Part shown: positions 1 to 5,226 of the stretch, in pieces
How positions within the stretch are numbered: the first letter of the stretch is position 1
Layout of the letters: each line of letters begins with the position of its first letter
Origin: Candidatus Avelusimicrobium ruminicola
GTDB lineage: Bacteria > Elusimicrobiota > Elusimicrobia > Elusimicrobiales > Elusimicrobiaceae
NCBI GenBank assembly: GCA_900319885.1
Contig: ONQH01000060.1
Location: forward strand, 1-6,393
Length of the DNA stretch: 6,393 nt
Direction: 5' to 3'
Program-made: the position numbers and the translations under genes
Notes under the pieces: model-generated
Seen by the model: the letters and a program-made list of their open reading frames with translations, nothing else
Told to the model about the DNA's origin: nothing
The model's database searches: none

Positions 1-3000
1 CTTGGGCCGCATTTTGCAACGCCGTGGGATCTTTCTTGGAGTCAAGGGCCTCGCGGTCGGCGGTATAGAAGGCCACCAAGGCTTGCTCGCGTTCTTCGTA
101 GAAGTTGTTAATAATCTTGGTCATTTTATCCTGAAATTTTTTCTCTTTAGAGAAATAGTTCGGAAAGTTCTGCTCAAAGATTTCCGTCTGGTCTTTCAGG
201 GTTTGCGCTTTTTCGGTTACCAAGAAGGCTTTGATGCCGCTCGTCAAAATATCGGCTTTTTGTTTGATAAACGCTTTGAAGGCATTTTCTACCATCTCTT
301 GCGCTTTCTTTAAGTCAGTCGGAGCGAGGGCGCTAGACGCTTCTAACGCTTTGATGTAAGCATTATAGACGGTTTTCATTTGCGTTTCGCCATTCGGGAG
401 TGCTTTTAAGAAAGCTTTTATGTCTTCATTTTTGAGGAAGTTTTGCATTTCCTTTTTAATGGCCTTGATTTCTTTGTCATTGGCGGCTTTAATTTCTTTA
501 GCATCATGGCCGTCCATCGCTTTTTTCACATTTTGATTGTGGGCCGCCATGCTGTATTGGGCATCCGCCGCGCTGCCATCTTCCACGACGGGGGACGGGT
601 CGCCGATTAACACGCCGGGCATCAAGATGATTTGCGCCGGGGTGGGCAACGCTTCGCCTACATTACCGGGGAATAAGCCTTTCACCGGGCCGTCTACGGC
701 TTCAATAATTTGTTCGGTTTTCTTGAATAACCAGCGGCGTCCGCGTTGGGCCCAATCGGGTAAGATGTAGTTCAGGCCTTGGTTGACGGCTAAGAACATA
801 CCGGAGAAAGCCGCCCAGCTGGAATCGTTTTCATCGGGATGCACCCCTTGTACTTTGGCCAGGTAATTGCTGTCGTCAATTTCTTCGGCCTCTTCTTGCT
901 TGGACGATTGATCCAACTGGTGTTTTTTAGAGAAATAGGCATCTTGTTCTTTGGCGAAATTTTCATTATACGGTTTGGTGTATAATTGATACACGTAAGG
1001 ATCGGCTATTTGGAAAGCAATCATCAGTTTGGTAATACCCACCATGTCTTTCACGATCGGGTAGCGGCTGCCTAAGTAGCTCGCTACGATCCGGGACGGT
1101 ACCGGGTTGCCTCCCAAGATCATCCCTTGCGCTACGTTGTGGGCCACTTGGGTGGCTTGTTCGCCTTCGGCTAAAACCGTTCCTACATATTCACCGGTTT
1201 GTCCATTGAAGATATTGTTGGTGGCCGGGTCCAGTTTGAAATTGCTGGGTAAGCCGCCGGTGGGGCTGACCAGTTTAGAGTTAGCAGGTGTTACCACTCT
1301 GCCGGCAGGCGTTTCTACCACGGTAAAGGAACGGCCGGTGGCTAATTCTTTGCGGGTCGCTTGTACAACAGCCTGCTCATCTCTTAAGGCACTTTGTTCT
1401 ACTTTGGACAGTGTTTTACCAAACGACGTTTGGGAAGTGCGTTCAACGGCTTGGCCGGCTTTGCTGGTGGCTTTGGCAGAACCTTTGGCGGCAGTTTGGG
1501 CCGATCTGGCGGAGATGCCTCTTAATTCGCGTTGGATGGCGCGGTTAAGCAGTACACGTCCTTTTAAGGTGCGCGGTGCGATCCCTTCGGCTGCAATTTT
1601 AAGCGTTTGGTTTTGGAACCCTTCGCGGGCAACATCCACGATAAAGTATTCGCCCCCTTGGCTTTGACGTATAGAGAGTCTTTGGAGCATGCCCTTGCCT
1701 TGTTTGGTAATGCTCATAACACCCATTTCTTTTTGCCAAGCGCCGGTGCTGTATTTCCACACTTGAGAGAATTTGCTTTCAAAGCGGGCTAATTTGAAGC
1801 CTTTGCTGGCTTTGACAGCAGAGCGGCCCGCAATTAGGGCGGCTTTGCCGGCTTTCCAGGCATATCCTACGGCTTTGAAGGCGGCACCCCACAGATACCA
1901 GGTGAAGGCTTCCCACATAATATCGGCGGCAATCGCTTCAAATTCCAGGTAACGGTTGTTGGGCAATGTGTTTTCCATAGCCCACGCATCCCCGTTGCTG
2001 TCAAATACTACCACGGTGAAGCCTTCATTGCCAAAGCGCATAATGCTGGGTTCGCGGGAGCATTTGGCTTCGTCTTGGGTATAAGCCTTTCCTTCTTCGT
2101 CTACCCCATAGACTTGGAGGTGCTGAGACGGATTTTTGGTTCTGAGTAATTCGGCGCGTTGCATCATGCGCAGTTTACCGGTGTATCTGCGTCTTTCACA
2201 GCCGCGGCGCAACCCTTCCGTAACGCGTTCCGTTTTCATCTCCGGCTCTTGCACCGGCAAGAAGGCACCGAAGATGGAGGACAAATATTGGCTAAATTGA
2301 GCCAATTCATCTCCTCTGCCCAAGCCATACTCTTGAACCGGGGTGGAGAGATTGGTATAGTGTTTAGATACGTTAATCGGGCGGGTAGGCGCATACAGGT
2401 CTACCGCATAGGCGGCCATAGTTTGACGGAAATTCTGCTCATTAAAAATCCCTTTTTTCAAGTAAGGCATGTCGGTTATTTTACTGCCTTCATACGGCGT
2501 ATAGGTTTTGCCTTCGCTGGCTTCACGCAACATAGCGGCTAAGGCCAAGGCTTGCACACGCACGTTGGCGGCGTTGGTAATTTTAGTGTTATCCACGGTC
2601 CCTTGCGGGGCGGCGGCGACGGAGAGCAACTGCTTAAACCATACTTGTTGCTCGTGCGACGTGGGGATGGTTAAGAGCACGTTGTACAAAGCGCCGAAAT
2701 ATTCAATGACTAAGGCGGAGTAATACCCGTTTAACTCATTGCCGTCTTTGTTGATTTTAGTTAACAAATAAGTTAATTTGGGCAGGTTATTGACGGCTAT
2801 TAAATGGTGTACCAAGACAGATAAGTTGACGCGTAATTGCTCGTACGATGCACTATCTTGCGAAGGTTTGCTTTCAATGTGTTTAACTATCTCATTATAG
2901 AGCGATTGCGTTACATTGCCGACTTTCCAGTTGGAATAAGTCTGTAACCCGGCGTTGAGTTCTTTGGTGATCATATCATAGCCGGGGCGGTTGCGGTCGT

Positions 3001-3988
3001 CTGCTTTTTCTTGTTCCGTTTCGGTATAATTTTGTTTTAAGAACACATCTACTTGTTCAAGCAGTAAAGCCAGGTGAGAACGTGCCTCAATAAAACCGAA
3101 CGTTTGTGTATTTAACAGGTGCAGAACACGTGCTTTTAAGCGTTTGGCCATCCACAAGGCGTGCGTTTTAGTTTCGCTGTCCAGCGCAACGGTATTGGAA
3201 TTATAAGAAAGGAAGAAAATATACAACAGTTCGGCTGCGTCGGAGGTATCGGCTGCGTGGGTGGCAAAAGGTTTGCCATTGATAGGATCTAAATATTCAA
3301 TTAGATCTTCCATGGTAATTTTATCTTGTTCCCACAGGTCCAGTATTTGGGATTGCTGTTGGGCCATTTGATCGGGAGAGAGTCTGTATTCGGTGCGGCC
3401 GGTAGTAATAGCATCTGTGGGGTTGGTATAATGCCCCATGAGGCGTTGTTTGTCTTCGTGGATTTTTTGTTTTTCTTGATGGAAGGCTTCATCTTGTCTT
3501 ACCGCGTCGCTATGCAGTTGGGTGGCCTCATTATGTAAAGCAGCGGTGCCGGCCCCTACCCAAGTTAATGAATTGGCGCTTTGGTAAAAATCATTTAATG
3601 CTTCTAATTTTTCCAAAACGGCTTCGCGCGCTTTTAAATCATCAATGCGTTTGGTATATAACCTAGCAATACGTGTGTTGATGTCATCATAAGGGGTGGA
3701 GTCTTTGGAGATTTCGTTAATCCACTCTAAGTTCAGGTTGACAATTTCAAGTTCCAAATTGGCAAAGTCGCGTTCGCGGGGGGACAAATCCTTTTGGGCA
3801 AGATAAGCCTCTAATTCGGCTTTTTCTTGCTTAAATTTGTTCTCTTCGGAAACGGCATTTTCTACTTTTTGGGTTAAGGCTTCTTGATTGAATCTAGGTG
3901 CATTAATCTTCTTTTTGGCAAACGCTTCTACCGGTAGCGTATTGATGAAGAATAGCACTGCTAAGATCCGACATATCCACGTATTCAT
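1..3988 (-). CDS. Giant secreted/periplasmic helical protein of unknown function (3' end outside window)
   Basis: I translated the minus strand from the ATG at 3988 and found one open frame with no stop through to base 1, at least 1329 residues, so the C-terminus is missing. The start is supported by an AAGGAG ribosome site 5 bases upstream and by an N-terminal Sec signal peptide (residues 1-24), so the protein should leave the cytoplasm. I recognise no family. Visible layout: charged, coiled-coil-like helices at about 25-180; long helical stretches at about 200-540, with a HEAT-like helix at 475-487 (NVRVQALALAAML); a mixed region holding the only two cysteines of the visible mature part (C597, C643); an aromatic and Ala/Gly/Lys-rich hydrophobic segment at 689-730; a low-complexity Ala/Ser/Lys/Gln linker at 826-872; a second hydrophobic patch at about 1120-1135 (PTPAQIILMPGVLIGDP); and a Lys/Glu/Ala-rich helical part from about 1150 onward. 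No catalytic motif, lipobox or transporter signature is visible. It has its own promoter behind a terminator, so it is probably transcribed independently of yggS-yggU. The reading frame is certain; the function is unknown. Confidence 0.93.
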   Translation of the reverse strand, partial: MNTWICRILAVLFFINTLPVEAFAKKKINAPRFNQEALTQKVENAVSEENKFKQEKAELEAYLAQKDLSPRERDFANLELEIVNLNLEWINEISKDSTPYDDINTRIARLYTKRIDDLKAREAVLEKLEALNDFYQSANSLTWVGAGTAALHNEATQLHSDAVRQDEAFHQEKQKIHEDKQRLMGHYTNPTDAITTGRTEYRLSPDQMAQQQSQILDLWEQDKITMEDLIEYLDPINGKPFATHAADTSDAAELLYIFFLSYNSNTVALDSETKTHALWMAKRLKARVLHLLNTQTFGFIEARSHLALLLEQVDVFLKQNYTETEQEKADDRNRPGYDMITKELNAGLQTYSNWKVGNVTQSLYNEIVKHIESKPSQDSASYEQLRVNLSVLVHHLIAVNNLPKLTYLLTKINKDGNELNGYYSALVIEYFGALYNVLLTIPTSHEQQVWFKQLLSVAAAPQGTVDNTKITNAANVRVQALALAAMLREASEGKTYTPYEGSKITDMPYLKKGIFNEQNFRQTMAAYAVDLYAPTRPINVSKHYTNLSTPVQEYGLGRGDELAQFSQYLSSIFGAFLPVQEPEMKTERVTEGLRRGCERRRYTGKLRMMQRAELLRTKNPSQHLQVYGVDEEGKAYTQDEAKCSREPSIMRFGNEGFTVVVFDSNGDAWAMENTLPNNRYLEFEAIAADIMWEAFTWYLWGAAFKAVGYAWKAGKAALIAGRSAVKASKGFKLARFESKFSQVWKYSTGAWQKEMGVMSITKQGKGMLQRLSIRQSQGGEYFIVDVAREGFQNQTLKIAAEGIAPRTLKGRVLLNRAIQRELRGISARSAQTAAKGSAKATSKAGQAVERTSQTSFGKTLSKVEQSALRDEQAVVQATRKELATGRSFTVVETPAGRVVTPANSKLVSPTGGLPSNFKLDPATNNIFNGQTGEYVGTVLAEGEQATQVAHNVAQGMILGGNPVPSRIVASYLGSRYPIVKDMVGITKLMIAFQIADPYVYQLYTKPYNENFAKEQDAYFSKKHQLDQSSKQEEAEEIDDSNYLAKVQGVHPDENDSSWAAFSGMFLAVNQGLNYILPDWAQRGRRWLFKKTEQIIEAVDGPVKGLFPGNVGEALPTPAQIILMPGVLIGDPSPVVEDGSAADAQYSMAAHNQNVKKAMDGHDAKEIKAANDKEIKAIKKEMQNFLKNEDIKAFLKALPNGETQMKTVYNAYIKALEASSALAPTDLKKAQEMVENAFKAFIKQKADILTSGIKAFLVTEKAQTLKDQTEIFEQNFPNYFSKEKKFQDKMTKIINNFYEEREQALVAFYTADREALDSKKDPTALQNAAQ
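3917..3988 (-). other. Sec signal peptide of the giant protein
   Basis: Residues 1-24 form a classical signal peptide: a short n-region with Arg7, a hydrophobic core (ILAVLFFINTL, residues 8-18), then Pro19 and an Ala-Phe-Ala motif (22-24) fitting signal peptidase I cleavage, followed at once by Lys-Lys-Lys. The only cysteine is Cys6, before the hydrophobic core, so there is no lipobox and this is not a lipoprotein signal. Confidence 0.85.
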
Positions 3989-3993
3989 ACTCT

Positions 3994-3999
3994 CTCCTT
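3994..3999 (-). promoter_or_regulatory. Ribosome binding site of the giant protein gene
   Basis: AAGGAG lies 5 bases before the ATG at 3988. A nearby upstream ATG (4004-4002) is out of frame and lies before the AAGGAG, so this site selects the 3988 start. Confidence 0.8.
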
Positions 4000-4029
4000 G
4001 GCATACTTAATGGTATTGCCTGTACTATT

Positions 4030-4057
4030 AGTATACGCTTAAACGGGAGATTTTCAA
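4030..4057 (-). promoter_or_regulatory. Sigma70-type promoter for the giant protein gene
   Basis: Read on the minus strand, TTGAAA (4057-4052) and TATACT (4035-4030) are separated by 16 bases, each box one mismatch from consensus. The predicted transcript start near 4023 gives a leader of about 35 bases carrying the ribosome site. It sits downstream of the yggU terminator, so it would drive only the giant gene. Two copies of an 8-base direct repeat flank the -35 box. Confidence 0.7.
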
Positions 4058-4065
4058 GGGAGATT
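4045..4065 (-). repeat. Tandem AATCTCCC direct repeat around the -35 box
   Basis: The minus-strand octamer AATCTCCC occurs at 4065-4058 and again at 4052-4045, repeat starts 13 bases apart. The -35 hexamer (4057-4052) lies between the copies and overlaps the first base of the downstream one. The exact match and the placement on the promoter suggest a regulator-binding site, but no regulator is visible in the window and chance cannot be excluded. Confidence 0.45.
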
Positions 4066-4089
4066 AAGACCCAATCTAAAACAATAAAA

Positions 4090-4119
4090 AGACCTAGGAC
4101 CTGCGGGACCAAAGGACCC
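4090..4119. repeat. Cluster of RGACC short repeats with a quasi-palindrome
   Basis: On the plus strand RGACC occurs four times in 30 bases, starting at 4090, 4097, 4106 and 4114, a spacing of 7-9 bases. The last two copies form a quasi-palindrome, GGGACC-AAA-GGACCC (4105-4119), able to pair as a short hairpin with one internal A-A mismatch. It lies between the yggU terminator and the promoter of the giant gene. Role unknown: upstream binding site, part of a longer terminator region, or a decayed repeat. Confidence 0.4.
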
Positions 4120-4130
4120 AGAAAGGGGGA

Positions 4131-4157
4131 AATAAAAATCCCCGCGTAGAGCGGGGA
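4131..4157 (-). terminator. Rho-independent terminator of the yggS-yggU unit
   Basis: On the minus strand a perfect 7-bp stem (TCCCCGC at 4157-4151 by sequence complement to GCGGGGA at 4145-4139) closes a 5-base loop and is followed at once by TTTTT, then ATT. It starts 29 bases after the yggU stop codon. The G/C-rich stem plus U-tract is a canonical intrinsic terminator, and it separates the housekeeping operon from the giant gene. Confidence 0.88.
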
Positions 4158-4185
4158 AAGAGTTGTGACGAAAAGGGTGCTAGGC

Positions 4186-4452
4186 CTACGGAATCGCATC
4201 CATAATTTGGCGAAGTTCTTCTTCGCTTTTGTCGCGTACTTCTACGGTTTTTTCTTTGCCTTTGGCACCTTTTACCAAAATAATGCTGTCCTCTTTTACG
4301 TCAAAGAAATCCGCCAGGAAGGTTTTCATCATAGCATTTGCCGGGTCATCATCCACCTTTTTGGTTTTAATTTTTACCCGTAGCACGCTGCCAATGCGGC
4401 TAATCACTTCGTTGCGTGCCGCGCCCGGAATTAAACGAACTTTTATAATCAT
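4186..4452 (-). CDS. yggU: DUF167 / UPF0235 (YggU) family protein
   Basis: This small 88-residue protein matches the DUF167 family in length and layout: an N-terminal strand with Lys-Val-x-Leu-x-Pro-Gly-Ala (KVRLIPGAARNEV, from residue 4), a second strand (VLRVKIKT), the family's Val-Asp-x-x-x-Ala-Asn core seen here as KVDDDPANAMMKTFLADFF, and the final strand-helix part with Val-Lys-Gly-Ala-Lys-Gly-Lys-Glu-Lys. The usual core reads roughly PPVDGKAN, so the Gly-Lys pair is replaced by Asp-Pro. The molecular role of the family is not established; members are small cytoplasmic alpha/beta proteins, often beside yggS. The ATG at 4452 follows a GGAGGGG ribosome site (4461-4455), and the gene starts 14 bases after the yggS stop, so the two are co-transcribed. 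It ends in TAG ahead of a strong terminator. Family assignment is firm. Confidence 0.9.
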   Translation of the reverse strand: MIIKVRLIPGAARNEVISRIGSVLRVKIKTKKVDDDPANAMMKTFLADFFDVKEDSIILVKGAKGKEKTVEVRDKSEEELRQIMDAIP

Positions 4453-4466
4453 ATCCCCTCCAAATC

Positions 4467-5165
4467 TTACTTAAAAAGCAAACTTCCAATCCGCGGCAAG
4501 GTTGAGCCTTCCTCCACCGCAATTTCAAAATCTTCACTCATCCCTAACGATAATTGCGCCTGGGGATGGGTGGCAAAATCGGTTTCAAACGCGTGTGCCA
4601 GCGGCTTAAATAAGGCCCGTAAGGTGGGGGCGTCGGCCCCTTGGGGGGCTACTGCCATATATCCGCACACGTCAATATTTTCAAAGGCCCCGCGCAACCG
4701 GGCGGCTAATTGGCGCGCCTGTGGCAACGGCAAGCCGGATTGCGTTTGTTTGTGGGTCAATTTTACCTGCACCAATACCCGTAGTATTTTGCCGGCCGGT
4801 ACATGCTTGGCCAGCGCGCGCACTGTTTCGGGTGAATCTATAGAATCTATAAAATCAAACAGTTGGGCGGCCTTGGCCGCTTTGTTCGTCTGTAAATGCC
4901 CGATAAAGTGTTTGCGTACTTTGCTAAAGGGAGCAAAGCGGGGATCTTCCTGCCAGCGGGCCCAAGCCTGCTGCACGCGGGACTCACCCACATCCGTCAA
5001 CACACCCTGTTTTAGCAGGGCCAGCACATCTTCATCACTTGCGTATTTTACTACGGCCAAGAGGGTAATTTTTTGCGCCTCACGTCCCACCCGTTCGGCG
5101 GCGGCTTTCAAGGAAGAACAAATATCCCGATAGTTTTGCAAAAGTGCTTCTTCCCGGTGCATCAT
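4467..5165 (-). CDS. yggS: YggS / PLPBP family pyridoxal-5'-phosphate homeostasis protein
   Basis: The 232-residue protein has the length and all signature blocks of the YggS/PLPBP family, a single TIM-barrel-like domain related to the N-terminal part of alanine racemase. Visible blocks: the PLP-binding lysine in LLAVVKYAS (K40), the family's GENxVQE block as DVGESRVQQ (58-66), HFIGHLQTNK (86-95), FDFIDSIDS, VLVQVKLTHKQTQSGLP, and the phosphate-binding C-terminal blocks SLGMSEDFE (206-214), EEGSTLPRIG (218-227). Known family members bind PLP without catalysing a reaction and keep free vitamin B6 and some amino-acid pools balanced in the cytoplasm. The start could be either of two adjacent ATGs (5165 or 5162); AAGGG lies 7 bases before the first. 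Ser62 stands where Asn is usual. It leads a two-gene operon with yggU; a good promoter sits directly upstream, although read-through from the SpoIID-type gene is also possible because no terminator is visible between them. Confidence 0.95.
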   Translation of the reverse strand: MMHREEALLQNYRDICSSLKAAAERVGREAQKITLLAVVKYASDEDVLALLKQGVLTDVGESRVQQAWARWQEDPRFAPFSKVRKHFIGHLQTNKAAKAAQLFDFIDSIDSPETVRALAKHVPAGKILRVLVQVKLTHKQTQSGLPLPQARQLAARLRGAFENIDVCGYMAVAPQGADAPTLRALFKPLAHAFETDFATHPQAQLSLGMSEDFEIAVEEGSTLPRIGSLLFK

Positions 5166-5175
5166 AAAAATTCCC

Positions 5176-5204
5176 TTGACATATTATACCAAATTTACTT
5201 TAAT
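5176..5204 (+). promoter_or_regulatory. Possible opposing promoter, antisense to the SpoIID-type gene
   Basis: On the plus strand a perfect TTGACA (5176-5181) is followed after 17 bases by TTTAAT (5199-5204), one mismatch from TATAAT. It overlaps the yggS promoter on the other strand. Transcription would start near 5211 and run antisense into the 3' end of the SpoIID-type gene; no plausible plus-strand gene follows. The boxes are real; activity is a guess, since A/T-rich gaps produce such matches by chance. Confidence 0.35.
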
Positions 5205-5211
5205 ACCACAA
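5183..5211 (-). promoter_or_regulatory. Sigma70 promoter of yggS-yggU with extended -10
   Basis: On the minus strand TTGTGG (5211-5206) and a perfect TATAAT (5188-5183) are 17 bases apart, and TGG directly before TATAAT supplies an extended -10 (TGn). The predicted start near 5177-5176 would give a leader of only about 11-12 bases, with the AAGGG ribosome site at its very 5' end. Confidence 0.75.
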
Positions 5212-5226
5212 TTTTTTGAGGGGACG

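Noticed and set aside
1107..1667. 186-codon plus-strand frame
   Set aside because: It is antisense to the continuous giant reading frame, and no ribosome site, promoter or recognisable domain supports it.
3423..3432. TTGGTATAAT, an extended -10-like match on the plus strand (another TATAAT at 3025-3030)
   Set aside because: Both lie inside the giant gene and arise from Tyr-Thr codons read in reverse; I found no good -35 box at the right distance and no plus-strand gene downstream.
4088..4135. Collagen-like GPAGPK reading of the RGACC repeats
   Set aside because: Only a few triplets between stop codons, without a start codon or ribosome site; a short nucleotide repeat explains it better.
3903..4199. 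98-codon hydrophobic minus-strand frame spanning the end of yggU, the intergenic region and the start of the giant gene
   Set aside because: It runs across a strong terminator and a promoter and overlaps two supported genes in other frames; it has no convincing ribosome site or family resemblance.
4570..5133. 187-codon plus-strand frame
   Set aside because: It is exactly antisense to yggS, whose conserved motifs are unmistakable; its composition is that of a reverse-complement shadow.
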